Positions 33,708 to 43,157 are shown, counted from the stretch's first letter. The stretch: DNA of 48,584 bases from Candidatus Raymondbacteria bacterium RIFOXYA2_FULL_49_16 (GCA_001789205.1 MFYT01000031.1:9059-57642); one strand, 5' to 3'. Notes: a model not told the origin generated them from the letters alone. Numbers and translations are program-made.

Positions 33708-34737
33708 ATTTCAGCCATTCTTTGTGAGCGAGATAGTCAGCGGCCATTTCAGTCGCTTTAACGGTAAAAAAGATGCCGAGTATAATGGCGATCACGATGT
33801 CGTAATTTCCATAGAGCAACTGTCTGAGCATTTCGTAACTGAAATGGCCGTGGATATTGAGCGCCATTTCAATGATAATGAGTCCGGTGATAAGGAACGA
33901 GGCCTGCTCTTTGATTGTGGAAAAATACTGAACGCGGGCGTTCATGAAAATATGGTTGAAAACGTGACCGTCAAACCGTTTTAAAGGTCTGACTATTGCG
34001 GCGAGAGAGATGCCGGTCCTGGTATCCCAGGTGTTCCGCAAATTTTTGGCAAGCGCGGTCTCCACATATCCTTTTCTGCTTTCAGCCGTGAGAAAGGCGT
34101 GGAACTTGTTTGCATAGGTCATAAGCAGGCCGTTGGAGACCACGCCGAGGAGCACCATAAAAAAGAGCGTGTCTGTGTTGAATTCAGTGCGAACGGAATA
34201 GGCTATGACATAGGCCGGGGAAAAGAGCACCAGGCTCGCGCCAATGGACAGGGCCCGCAGGAAGTACTGGCGCACACGCCTTCCGGGAATGGGTTCCCGA
34301 CGTTCGGCCACAAAGCGCCAGACCGCCAGGGTTTGCACGCCATACCATGAAATAGCCATGACCAGAACATAGACGAAGAGAAATTTTAGATACATACCAA
34401 AGAGCTGGACCGCTTTTGCAGCAGAGAGCTCTTCACGCATATCGGAGGTCTGGACCGAGCGATTGAACGCCTCCTGCCGGTATCGCAGGGCCGCGGTAAC
34501 CAGCGAGTCGTTACGGTCATGGCTGCCGGGAAAATAGATGTCCATGACGTCCCGCAGCAGTGCGCGCTGAAAAGGGTCATCGTAGTCCATAAAGGAGAGG
34601 CTGGTGTAGTCGCGGATGCCGGACAGGGACGCGGTCCTGGCTGTATCCTGCCTCGATTTCAGGATAAAGAGCGCGCAGATCAGCACCAGGGCGACCAGGA
34701 CAAAACTGAGCAGATGCTCGGTAACACGGGCCTTCAC
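33694..34737 (-). CDS. ABC transporter permease, DppB-like, GTG start
   Basis: 347 residues. The first helix LLSFVLVALVLICALFIL is followed by a periplasmic loop of about 100 residues, then five further helices. The EAA-loop region is KGYVETALAKNL and the closing segment SFLITGLIIIEMALNIHGHF followed by YGNYDIVIAIILGIFF matches DppB. The start was set at GTG 34737, whose GTGA overlaps the upstream gene's TGA; a longer frame would run through that gene. The large first periplasmic loop is unusual and may bind the operon's exported proteins. Confidence 0.8.
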   Translation of the reverse strand: MKARVTEHLLSFVLVALVLICALFILKSRQDTARTASLSGIRDYTSLSFMDYDDPFQRALLRDVMDIYFPGSHDRNDSLVTAALRYRQEAFNRSVQTSDMREELSAAKAVQLFGMYLKFLFVYVLVMAISWYGVQTLAVWRFVAERREPIPGRRVRQYFLRALSIGASLVLFSPAYVIAYSVRTEFNTDTLFFMVLLGVVSNGLLMTYANKFHAFLTAESRKGYVETALAKNLRNTWDTRTGISLAAIVRPLKRFDGHVFNHIFMNARVQYFSTIKEQASFLITGLIIIEMALNIHGHFSYEMLRQLLYGNYDIVIAIILGIFFTVKATEMAADYLAHKEWLKYENH

Positions 34738-35597
34738 TGCGCGCCGCCTTTGGGTGCTACCATGATCTCGTTTGTGGAAAAGGTCATGCGTATTGGTTTG
34801 CCAATTAGGGCGTTTTCCATGGTCCTGACAAGGGAGCGCGTGCTTTCGTATAGCGCGTCTCCAACGCTTGGAGCGCCAGAAAGCGTGCACTTTATTTCAG
34901 AGGAAGTACAGACCGTTTTCCAGCGCGGGGCAGACTTGTCCTGACTGGTCAGGGTATTAAAATGGCTGAAAAAGGCATCATAGGACTTGTTTGCCGCCTC
35001 ACAGACGGCTCTGACCGCGGAACATGACGCTGCGTCAAGAGTATCGGCTGAAATGTCCACTTGCCGGGCATGGGTTGCTTTCCAGGCGCTTGCGGGCGTA
35101 AGCGCGCTCCACCGTATTTTTATAGGCCCGGAAACGGACGCTAGACAGTAGGCGTTGCGGTAACGGAAGAGTCTGACCAGGCGTTCATTGGCAGTGAATA
35201 ACCCGCTTTTTTGCAAGGCAGATGGACCTGTACCGTATGCCACGCTTTGTGCCTTTAGTATGGTGATTGTGTCATTGAGCAAAACGCAACCTTTGAGTTC
35301 TGCCCGGCCCGCTGAATCGGGCTTGCCCTTGAATCTTCCGTCTTCATCTTTCAGAACATGCCAAACCGTGTTATGGAATGATCCTTTCAGGGACGTTGTT
35401 ATCTGGTCTCCGAGGAGTTCTTCCCGGTTTAGGATAATGAGGGGAACAGGCGAGGAGAAAAGCCGCTTCTCCTCATTGGAGAGCGGTTGTTCGTACTGGT
35501 TCAGGATGCTATAGGCCCCTGGATTGGTCAGAAAAAGAACATCGACACGTTCTTCTGCAAAGGAGAGAGAGAGCAATAATAAGATGAGTGCGATCAT
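34734..35597 (-). CDS. Exported protein of the ABC transporter operon, unknown function
   Basis: 287 residues; not recognised. A signal peptide occupies about residues 1-15 (IALILLLLSLSFAEE). The mature part has no membrane helix. It begins VDVLFLTNPGAYSILNQYEQ, contains six cysteines (for example KGCVLLND, NAYCLAS, SCSAVRAVCE) that could form disulfides, and ends IRMTFSTNEIMVAPKGG. Position between the solute-binding protein and the two permeases, with coupled translation to the first permease, suggests that it works with the transporter in the periplasm. It could be a second binding protein or an accessory factor. Confidence 0.75.
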   Translation of the reverse strand: MIALILLLLSLSFAEERVDVLFLTNPGAYSILNQYEQPLSNEEKRLFSSPVPLIILNREELLGDQITTSLKGSFHNTVWHVLKDEDGRFKGKPDSAGRAELKGCVLLNDTITILKAQSVAYGTGPSALQKSGLFTANERLVRLFRYRNAYCLASVSGPIKIRWSALTPASAWKATHARQVDISADTLDAASCSAVRAVCEAANKSYDAFFSHFNTLTSQDKSAPRWKTVCTSSEIKCTLSGAPSVGDALYESTRSLVRTMENALIGKPIRMTFSTNEIMVAPKGGAQ

Positions 35598-35606
35598 ACA
35601 AAGGTT

Positions 35607-35673
35607 AAGGTTACGTGTTAAGTTTTGAGGGTAAGGAAAACCCGTCTTAACCTCAAAACTTAACCATAACCTT
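35607..35673. repeat. Palindromic element within the ABC operon
   Basis: Exact 14-base arms GTTAAGTTTTGAGG (35617-35630) and CCTCAAAACTTAAC (35651-35664), extended outward by AAGGTTA and TAACCTT, with a 20-base loop. It fills the only real intergenic gap in the operon (between the binding protein and the next gene) and could lower or stabilise expression of the genes after it. The GGTTAAG words look like a mobile palindromic repeat. Confidence 0.75.
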
Positions 35674-35678
35674 TTTGG

Positions 35679-37409
35679 CTACTTCCCGGCTTTTTCCTGC
35701 CACTTTTCGATTGTCGAGAGCTGCGATGCGGTTCCGTACAGGTCCACGGTATTATTGTCAAACTGGGTCGAAAAATAGGCCAGCGACGGCAGGGAGAAGA
35801 GCCAACTTCCCAGAGCGATCTCCTGGTCGAGTTGATCGATGTACTGGGCATAGGCTTGTTTGTCACCGATCTCGCTTGTTGACATGAATCCGTAGACATA
35901 GTCCAGAAGCTTCTTGAAATTCTCTTTCTCAGGTGATACCTCGAGATCGATGCGCGAGAAGTTCTTGTCCGAGGTAAACGAGCGGTCGTCGATCACAGTG
36001 GCGCCCGATGGGTTGACGGCGGTCGCCAGGTTGATGCGGTGGAGGTTGAAGTCGGGTTCGCGTAAAAGCACCTCGTAGAGGTCGAAGAGGAAATTGCTCC
36101 GATACCCGGTGATGGGGACCAGCACGGCGTCGTAGTTCCCGCTGCGCAGGTCCTCATTTTGTACCGCGAGGGCTTTTATTTTACCGCTGGTCACTGACGG
36201 ATCGTTCAGGATGTCGATGAGTTCGGACAATTCCTCGCGCAGGTCGTAATTGACGCAGGTCTGGATGACCACTGTGTCGGGCAGCACTGAGAGGTTGGGC
36301 CGGTCATCGGCCGCGATGTGGAGGGGGGTCACGATTTTCTCTTCAACATAATACGAGGAACTGGGGAAAATGCTGTAGTTCAGGTATTCGGCGTAGTTGT
36401 TGCCCGCGCCGCGGTAGTTCGCTATGTTCCGCTGCTGTTCGGTCCCTATGCGAAAGAAACGCTCTACAATTTTTTTATTGGAAACAAGCTTGCGCAGTTC
36501 AGACCGCTGCTCCAACGTCAGGCGTTCGACGTTGTAGAGCAGCGCGAAGAAGCAGGTGGCAATGCTCGACTTGTAAAAATAGGCCTTGGCGTCCATGAGA
36601 ATGGGCGAGATACAGCCAAAGGGCGTACTCAGCAGGGCATTGAGGTTCCGGTTTTTCAGCTCGGTGGTATAGGTGCTGTTGTCGATGAAGGGCCGAAGGA
36701 TGACAAAAGGTATGGTCGCTCCCGCCTCGGGCATTTTCGTGAAATAGATGTTCTCCTTGTATTCGCCCGCTTTCAGGTAAGGACCGGTGCCAACGGTATA
36801 TTCAGGCGCGTCCATCTCCGACTCCGCGGGAATGATCTTGAACGAGAGAACCTCTTTAACGTCGTTCTCTGACCAGATGCGGTCGCCTTTGAACTGGAAG
36901 AGGATCTCGTCGTTTTCATCGGGTCCCGAGAAATCAAAGTCCTTCACCGCCTGTGATACTAAAATGTAGTCAGGAGAGAGGCTACCCAGTTTCTGGATCC
37001 GGCGCAGGGTAAATTTGAGGTCTTTTGCCATGAAATAGATGTTTTTCTTTTGGTTCACAGCGATCTTGTCCTTCTCCATGGTCACCATGAAGCTCTTGTG
37101 CCACCGTTTTTTCGGTTTCAGACGCACGGAGACTACGTTGTTTTTGTCCATGCCCATGTATTCGCCCAGGCCGTCTTCATAGACAATGCCGCTTTTGTTT
37201 GCGGACACATTGAAAAGGCCGTCAAAGACCACTTCGTCCAGTTTGTCGGCAAGGGGGACAGAGCTGGGCACATGGGGGTCTATACGCGGTTTCTGATGGG
37301 CAATGTAGGGCATGACAATGCGGCCCGAAAGGTTTTTGCTGAAAACGAAAATATAGAGAAGGGCCGCCGCGGCCAGCACAACGGCCGCAATGATGATACC
37401 TTTTTTCAT
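35679..37409 (-). CDS. Extracellular solute-binding protein, family 5 (Opp/Dpp-like)
   Basis: 576 residues. An N-terminal hydrophobic segment (IIIAAVVLAAAALLYIFVF) is a signal or anchor without a lipobox Cys. The mature part has the family 5 hallmarks: LADKLDEVVFDGLFNVSANK, YEDGLGEYMGM followed by VSVRLKPKKRWH, and later ELSELIDILNDPSVTSGKIK. It would bind the transported solute in the periplasm. A gap of 30 bases separates it from the large lipoprotein upstream, and it is followed by the palindromic element. The C-terminal third is divergent and the ligand cannot be predicted. Confidence 0.8.
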   Translation of the reverse strand: MKKGIIIAAVVLAAAALLYIFVFSKNLSGRIVMPYIAHQKPRIDPHVPSSVPLADKLDEVVFDGLFNVSANKSGIVYEDGLGEYMGMDKNNVVSVRLKPKKRWHKSFMVTMEKDKIAVNQKKNIYFMAKDLKFTLRRIQKLGSLSPDYILVSQAVKDFDFSGPDENDEILFQFKGDRIWSENDVKEVLSFKIIPAESEMDAPEYTVGTGPYLKAGEYKENIYFTKMPEAGATIPFVILRPFIDNSTYTTELKNRNLNALLSTPFGCISPILMDAKAYFYKSSIATCFFALLYNVERLTLEQRSELRKLVSNKKIVERFFRIGTEQQRNIANYRGAGNNYAEYLNYSIFPSSSYYVEEKIVTPLHIAADDRPNLSVLPDTVVIQTCVNYDLREELSELIDILNDPSVTSGKIKALAVQNEDLRSGNYDAVLVPITGYRSNFLFDLYEVLLREPDFNLHRINLATAVNPSGATVIDDRSFTSDKNFSRIDLEVSPEKENFKKLLDYVYGFMSTSEIGDKQAYAQYIDQLDQEIALGSWLFSLPSLAYFSTQFDNNTVDLYGTASQLSTIEKWQEKAGK

Positions 37410-37439
37410 GGGTCTGCTCCTATAAAAAGAGTTACTTGG

Positions 37440-39815
37440 TTAATTTTTCTTGATAATGGGTTTCTGGGCCATGACGCTGAGAGCAAAGGCCTTAAACGAA
37501 TTGTGATAGAAATAGATGTCGAGATAATTTCCCTTGTCCTTGACCATTTGAACGGGTGTGATCTGGCATTCCCAGTTTGACGCGGCCGTGGGCGCCGAGA
37601 TGGTGAACCTGCCCTCATTTTTCAGAAGCTTGTTGTTCATCATGAGTTTTTCGTACCACTGGGCAGCGGCCGCGTTCTGCGCCACCTCCTTGGGGAGCTT
37701 GATGTTTATGTCATAGACCGGGAATTTGGCTTCGGAATCGATATTAATGTTCAAACGCACGAAGTAGAGGTTTTTTCCCTGCCGTTTGTCCGTTGTGGGC
37801 AAAGCAAAGACCCTGCGATAGACCGTGGGTTTTGAGATGAGTTTCGCCGACTTGGGATTGCATTCCGCGACGCGCATGGCAATGTCCCTGTCAGTCCCTT
37901 TATAGTGCGCGCCATGTACCACAACCGCGCGCGCTTTGAGTACGCCGCTGTCGTCAGGGTTTTTGAGGAATTCGTCGTACAGGAGTTTGATCGCTTTTTC
38001 CGGGAATTCGTTTTCCTTCAGCTTTGCCAGATGCGCGACAAGCTTCTCTTTACGCTGTACCAGCGCGGTCTTTGATCCCGAGGAAAAGGTGATGTCGTGC
38101 ACGGGCAGGAAGACCGAATCGGTATAGAGTGAATCGACATTGTCGAGAGTTTTCCATTGTTCTTCGCAGAAGGCATCGACGCGTTGCCGGGTAACCAGGT
38201 CAACTTTGATATATAGCGAGTCCTCGAGGTCTGATACGGTCTGCTCTTTAAGCGCGGCGATTTTTGGCATGTCGATGAAGTTTTTGTCCCTGTTCAGCTT
38301 GAAGAGACCCGTTTCTGCTCCGCCCCATGCGGCGTTCGCAAGCGATGCGCGCACGGTCCGCGCCTGCTCCTCGACTGATATGCGGTCCAGGGAGCGGTAT
38401 TTATCGACCAGAAAAGTGAGGCTGAGGTTCTGCTTGAGGATACCGAGCGCGCTGCTGTGGTCTTTTTGCGCCCTGAAGGCGTTTACCTGGCGCACCAGGG
38501 AATCGGCCAGCGCATACTGCGACTGGGCGCGGTTTACATCGGCCCTGAACAGGTCGATTGCCGCGTTCAGTTTTCCCGTGCAGATGAAACCGGCGTATTT
38601 GCCGAATTCTTGGCCCAATTTCTCGGGGACCGCAACCGCGGCCGCTTTAGCGCGCACACTCGCGAAGTAGTCGTCAGCGGGCAGTGCGGTGTCTTGCACC
38701 ACTGCGGCGTTTATCTTCGCCGTTTCTTCACGTGCGGCAATAAGCCCGGTACCACGGTCGTCGAAGCTTGTGACAAAGCGGAAAAAGGCGCTGTACGACT
38801 CGGATATGGGCGTACCGGCCAACATCCAGAGCGAATCGGTCTTTCTTATTTCAGCGGTCCGGTAGTATTCCTTGTCGAGGGGCGTTGCGTCGTTTTTTTC
38901 CTTCAGGCGTATGTCAAAGAAGGCCACGGCAAGGTTAAGTCTGTTGGTGAGCAGGGTCTGCGCTTCCTGTACCACATTGGCGATAAGGCGGTCCTTCTGT
39001 CTGAAATAGGAGAGGAAGTCATTGACATGGTCCATAAAGGCCACATGGTCTCCTCGGGTCTCAATTTCAATGCGGAAGAAGTCGAGGGCAAAGAGGTAGT
39101 CGCCCTGGAAGGCGATTTCGGCCTCAAACTGTTTTTTCAGGATGACAAAATCCTGGTAGGCCTGGTCCTTGGAGTTGAGGATAGAGGGCGGGAAAATACT
39201 CTCGATGTCCATGAGTTCGGCATAGGCTTTCTTTAATTCGGCAAGATGGTTCGAGACGCTGTCCGTCACTTTTTTAAAATCAAACCCTTCGAAATGAAAG
39301 GTAACGCCTATGGTACGGTAGATGTTGTGGTCAACCACGTTCTGCCTGAAGGCCTGGCGCAGTTCCGCGTGCCGGTTTTCCCATTTGAAGCGCCATTGGG
39401 GTACATACCGGTATTCGAGCTGCAGCGCCATTTCCTGCGGCACGCCTTCAATGAGCCAGTAATAGACTGAATCGGCGCTGGTGACAGGGTATACGCTCAT
39501 GGTTTTTGGGTCGTAGGCATTGTCCTTAATTTTATCGCCAGGAATGGATTCCTTATCGAGCTTCGCGGTAAGCGATGTCTGGATTTTGTCCTTGTCGGTG
39601 ATTTTGAGCACCAGGTAGAAGTTTTTCTCAGCAGGCGCCGGAAAGGCGATGTAATATTTTTTTTCCTTCTTTAAGACCAGGTTTTTGTCCTTGGCTTTGA
39701 GCTCGAGAAAACCCTGCTCTTGGGGCGAGAGGCCCGGCTCGGGTGTAAGTTGCTTGTATACAGCGCATCCCGAAAGAAACAAACCGGTCATGAGGAGCAC
39801 TAAAAGTTTTTTCAT
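37440..39815 (-). CDS. Large lipoprotein (791 aa) heading the ABC transporter operon
   Basis: A lipoprotein signal with lipobox LSGC (Cys17). No known family was recognised. Residues 20-150 are beta-rich. A long helical middle (about 160-640) is full of heptad-like charged stretches (SNHLAELKKAYAELMD, KLVAHLAKLKENEFPEKAIK). The last 130 residues are again beta-rich (LYFVRLNINIDSEAKFPVYD). The helical span could cross the periplasm and link membranes. It is the first gene of six minus-strand genes with little or no spacing, so it most likely works with the transporter. GAAGGG lies before the ATG. Confidence 0.75.
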   Translation of the reverse strand: MKKLLVLLMTGLFLSGCAVYKQLTPEPGLSPQEQGFLELKAKDKNLVLKKEKKYYIAFPAPAEKNFYLVLKITDKDKIQTSLTAKLDKESIPGDKIKDNAYDPKTMSVYPVTSADSVYYWLIEGVPQEMALQLEYRYVPQWRFKWENRHAELRQAFRQNVVDHNIYRTIGVTFHFEGFDFKKVTDSVSNHLAELKKAYAELMDIESIFPPSILNSKDQAYQDFVILKKQFEAEIAFQGDYLFALDFFRIEIETRGDHVAFMDHVNDFLSYFRQKDRLIANVVQEAQTLLTNRLNLAVAFFDIRLKEKNDATPLDKEYYRTAEIRKTDSLWMLAGTPISESYSAFFRFVTSFDDRGTGLIAAREETAKINAAVVQDTALPADDYFASVRAKAAAVAVPEKLGQEFGKYAGFICTGKLNAAIDLFRADVNRAQSQYALADSLVRQVNAFRAQKDHSSALGILKQNLSLTFLVDKYRSLDRISVEEQARTVRASLANAAWGGAETGLFKLNRDKNFIDMPKIAALKEQTVSDLEDSLYIKVDLVTRQRVDAFCEEQWKTLDNVDSLYTDSVFLPVHDITFSSGSKTALVQRKEKLVAHLAKLKENEFPEKAIKLLYDEFLKNPDDSGVLKARAVVVHGAHYKGTDRDIAMRVAECNPKSAKLISKPTVYRRVFALPTTDKRQGKNLYFVRLNINIDSEAKFPVYDINIKLPKEVAQNAAAAQWYEKLMMNNKLLKNEGRFTISAPTAASNWECQITPVQMVKDKGNYLDIYFYHNSFKAFALSVMAQKPIIKKN

Positions 39816-39987
39816 AAGAGACCCTTCCAGACTTAAGTACGAAGACCCATTTTTTGTCTACTATCTTAATATAAACGTTGAAAACGTCCGGTGCAAATGA
39901 AAGTCGAAAAAATATCAATCAACGTGACATTCCAACGGTAGTACATGTATATTCTTGGGCCATTGCACACACGTTGCAGGAGATACC

Positions 39988-40632
39988 ATGAAACTTAAAC
40001 TGCTCGATCTGTTGCTGCCCCGGGAGACAAAGTTCTTCACGTACATGCACGATCAGGTTGATATCCTTATTGAGGGATGCCATGTATTCAAAGACCTTGT
40101 GGCCATCCTTGGTACTAAAAACGAGAATGAGATAAAGACGAAGCTCGCAAAGATCAAGGACTGCGAAATCCGGGGTGACGCTGTTGAAAAAGGGATTATT
40201 GATGAGCTCCATAAAACATTTATTACTCCCATAGACCGGGAGGACATCCACTCCATGGCCGTAAATATCGACCGGTCCCTCGATATTCTTAACAGTATCT
40301 CCCAGAAATTTGAGATATACCATATCGACAGCGTGCCTTTTAATGTGGGCGAATTCGGTAATCTCCTTCTCGAAATAGCCCTTGAATTAAGGAACCTCAT
40401 CGACGCGCTCAAGGAAAAAAGCAACGTCCAAGCTGTTGTCGAAAAGATCCACGGGCTCGAAAACAGGGGCGACTACCTTTTTCACCTGAGCATGGCCGAA
40501 CTCTTTTCCGGCTCACATCCGCCAATCGACATCATTAAGTTCAAGGAGGTCTACGAACATCTTGAAGAAGTGGTCGATTCAGTCGATTTTGTCGCGAAGA
40601 TGGTTCGTGGAATCATGGTGAAACTGGGTTGA
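39988..40632 (+). CDS. PhoU-like protein (DUF47) of a PiT transporter pair
   Basis: 214 residues, all helical. LLLPRETKFFTYMHDQVDIL, IKDCEIRGDAVEKGIIDELH, TFITPIDREDIHSMAVNID and EVVDSVDFVAKMVRG match the DUF47/YkaA family. These proteins regulate or assist the neighbouring PiT transporter. CAGGAG lies six bases before the ATG. The stop overlaps the transporter's TTG start (TTGA), so the pair is coupled. The two genes diverge from the ABC operon, with the promoter in 39816-39987. Confidence 0.92.
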   Translation: MKLKLLDLLLPRETKFFTYMHDQVDILIEGCHVFKDLVAILGTKNENEIKTKLAKIKDCEIRGDAVEKGIIDELHKTFITPIDREDIHSMAVNIDRSLDILNSISQKFEIYHIDSVPFNVGEFGNLLLEIALELRNLIDALKEKSNVQAVVEKIHGLENRGDYLFHLSMAELFSGSHPPIDIIKFKEVYEHLEEVVDSVDFVAKMVRGIMVKLG

Positions 40633-41681
40633 TCAAGGCGTCACTCTCAATGCTGAATACTCTATTGCATTTATATCAGACCCATACACTTCTGGTATTC
40701 ATTGTTTTTCTCGCCCTGCTCTTTGATTTTCTCAATGGCTTCCACGATGCGGCAAACGCCATTGCCACGGTGGTTGTCACCAAGACCCTTACCCCCTTGC
40801 AGGCGGTGCTGGTTGCGGGATTGGGAAATTTTATTGGATATTTCGCTTTTGGCGTGGCTGTGGCAAAGACCATTGGCAAGGGAGTTGTGGATATCTCGTC
40901 CGTGGTAAGTCCCGAGGCAAAACTCTTGATATTGCTTGCCGCAGTGGCGGGCGCCATTCTCTGGAACATTGCCACCTGGCTCCTGGGCCTTCCCACCTCG
41001 AGCAGTCATGCGCTCATCGGCGGGCTTATTGGCGCGGGCATTGCCGGCGTGGGCACCCAGGTAGTGCTGCTTGGCGGTGTGCTGAAAATCGTAGCATTCA
41101 TTATTATCGCCCCGGTCCTGGGCCTTGGGTTCGCGTTCATTTTTACCATCATTACCATCAGGTTTTGTTGGGGCTTTCACCCAAAAAGCACGACAAAAGC
41201 CTTCAAATGGCTGCAACTGGCATCAACGGTTTTTTTTAGCGTGGGGCACGGTACAAACGACGCGCAGAAAACCATGGGTATCATTGCCCTGGCACTCTTT
41301 GCCGGCGGCGTCACCAATTCTTTTGAACTCAAGGAATGGGTCGTTGTTTCCTGTTATATCGCCATTTCGCTGGGGACCATGATGGGTGGCTGGCGTATCG
41401 TTAAAACAATGGGCACGCGCATTACCCGGATCCAACCCATGGAGGGTTTCTGTTCGAGTACCGCGGCCGCCATTGTACTCCTCGTCACTTCACATGTAGG
41501 CATTCCTGTAAGCACGACTCATGTTATCGCAGGGTCAATCATGGGCGTGGGTACAGCGGAGGGGGCGGCGAATGTACGCTGGGTAACCGCGCGGAAAATA
41601 GTGTGGGCCTGGTTTCTCACCATCCCGCTCACAGCCTTGTGCGCGGCCCTGGTGTTCAAGACAATCGGCTTTTTTCAATAG
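40629..41681 (+). CDS. pit: Low-affinity inorganic phosphate transporter, PiT family
   Basis: 350 residues with about ten membrane helices. The two signature repeats of PHO-4 proteins are present: GFHDAANAIATVVVTKTL near the N-terminus and GTNDAQKTMGIIALALF in the middle. SSSHALIGGLIGAG and STTHVIAGSIMGVG are the paired re-entrant motifs. It imports phosphate with protons or sodium. TTG at 40629 gives coupling to the PhoU-like gene; an ATG at 40650 is the alternative. A short GC hairpin (41681-41694) follows the stop and may be a weak terminator. Confidence 0.93.
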   Translation: MIKASLSMLNTLLHLYQTHTLLVFIVFLALLFDFLNGFHDAANAIATVVVTKTLTPLQAVLVAGLGNFIGYFAFGVAVAKTIGKGVVDISSVVSPEAKLLILLAAVAGAILWNIATWLLGLPTSSSHALIGGLIGAGIAGVGTQVVLLGGVLKIVAFIIIAPVLGLGFAFIFTIITIRFCWGFHPKSTTKAFKWLQLASTVFFSVGHGTNDAQKTMGIIALALFAGGVTNSFELKEWVVVSCYIAISLGTMMGGWRIVKTMGTRITRIQPMEGFCSSTAAAIVLLVTSHVGIPVSTTHVIAGSIMGVGTAEGAANVRWVTARKIVWAWFLTIPLTALCAALVFKTIGFFQ

Positions 41682-41701
41682 CCCGTGGGCGGGCCCTTCG
41701 C

Positions 41702-43036
41702 TTATTTTTTCTGAACAGCCTTCTGTATGCTCTGATACCCGCGGTGCGCCATCAGATTGTCCAGGATAATCATGGCCGTATAGTTTTCAGCGACCGGCCA
41801 TATGCGCGCCACGATAGTGGGGTCGCGCCGGGTAATGGCGGACAATGCTTTGTTTTCAAGCGTGTATTTGTCAATGGTATGCTGCGGTTTTGCAATGGTC
41901 GGGGTTGGCTTTACCGCTAGCCGGATAATGAGGTCCTGGCCTGTGGAGAGGCCGCCTGTAATGCCGCCAGCGCTGTTTGAGTCGAAGACAACTTTGCCCT
42001 TTTCCATGTGCATTTGGTCGTTGCTCTGTATGCCGGTCATGTCCTTAACAGCAAAGCCTGAACCGATCTCAACGCCTTTGACCGCGCCAATACCGAGCAT
42101 TTGGCCCAGTTCAGCGTCGAGTTTGTCGAACACTGGTTCGCCCACACCCGCGGGCAGGCCAGTGACGCACACTTCAACAATGCCACCGCTCGAATCGCCT
42201 GTGGCTGTTATTTTGTTGATGGCCTTGATCATGTCCCGGGCAGCATCAAGGTCGGGACAGTTCAGAATATGGTTGACCCCGTACTTTGATTCGATTTCTT
42301 TTTCGCTGCTTTTTGGCGCCTTTTCCCGAATAGCGTCGATTTCCTGTTCAATCTGGGTAAATATGGCTGTTTTTTCCAGGAAGTGCATGTCAGCGTTGAT
42401 CCGGCCTTTGACGTATACCTCCTGGTAGAAGGGGTCAAAATCGCAGCGCATTTTTTTAAACGCTTCTGTTTTTCTTCTGGCAACGGTTGAATCAACCGCT
42501 CCCATGCGCACGCCAGCGGCTTCTTTCACGTACGAGAATATTTCCACCCCCAGCGCTTTTAGGACTTTTTTTGCCAGATAGCCCGCGGCGACAATGGGCG
42601 CTGTATATCTGCCTGAAAAGATGCCCGCGCCAATGGAATCGTCGAAGGTGCCGTATTTGGCGAATGAGGCGTAAGAGGCGTGGCCGGGTCTGGGGGTACG
42701 ATTGGTGTCCTGGTACTGTTTGATATGGATGAAGTGCCTGTCGAGGTTGGGTATTAGAACAGTGAGCGGGGTACCGTTGGTGTGGTTTTTATCACCAGCG
42801 TTTTCGATAGTATCAGCCGCGTTTACGCCGGTATATATAATAGGGAGATCGGGCTCCTTGCGCGGCGATGAGAGTTCGTCAGCGCCCGGTTTACGCAAAA
42901 GCAGGTCGCCGTAGATCTCCTGTTCATTTATCAGCATGCCTGCGGGCAGCCCCTGTACCGTTGCCGAAAGCCCTTCCTGATACGATCCACCCGATATTGT
43001 TGCCTGAAACATTCTTCCGAAATGACATCCGATCAT
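41702..43036 (-). CDS. Divergent chorismate synthase homologue
   Basis: 444 residues against about 360 for AroC. It keeps the fold landmarks: LLLRKPG with PRKEPD (the RRPG...REPD region), RPGHASY (His119), SGGIVEVCVTGLPAGVGEPV and FDKLDAELGQ, SNSAGGITGGLSTGQ. Key residues differ: GESHG is replaced by GGSYQEG, so Tyr19 takes the place of the catalytic His; RGGGRSSARET becomes SIGAGIFSGRYT; RHDP becomes RRDP. About 80 extra residues lie in the middle (about 175-260). It may carry out a different reaction, or be a distant synthase. AAGGAG precedes the ATG. Confidence 0.8.
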   Translation of the reverse strand: MIGCHFGRMFQATISGGSYQEGLSATVQGLPAGMLINEQEIYGDLLLRKPGADELSSPRKEPDLPIIYTGVNAADTIENAGDKNHTNGTPLTVLIPNLDRHFIHIKQYQDTNRTPRPGHASYASFAKYGTFDDSIGAGIFSGRYTAPIVAAGYLAKKVLKALGVEIFSYVKEAAGVRMGAVDSTVARRKTEAFKKMRCDFDPFYQEVYVKGRINADMHFLEKTAIFTQIEQEIDAIREKAPKSSEKEIESKYGVNHILNCPDLDAARDMIKAINKITATGDSSGGIVEVCVTGLPAGVGEPVFDKLDAELGQMLGIGAVKGVEIGSGFAVKDMTGIQSNDQMHMEKGKVVFDSNSAGGITGGLSTGQDLIIRLAVKPTPTIAKPQHTIDKYTLENKALSAITRRDPTIVARIWPVAENYTAMIILDNLMAHRGYQSIQKAVQKK

Positions 43037-43157
43037 TCAATTTCTCCTTGTTTAAGGGAGGAAATATAATTTTTTGTTCCAGGAGTGTAAAAGAAGAACC
43101 AGTATCCACTGACCCCAAGCACGTTATTCATACTCTTCAAGAGGATACTGTCTGGGA

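Noticed and set aside
34519-34944. Plus-strand frame across the start of the DppB-like gene
   Set aside because: It is antisense to two well-supported genes, has no ribosome-binding site and no motif.
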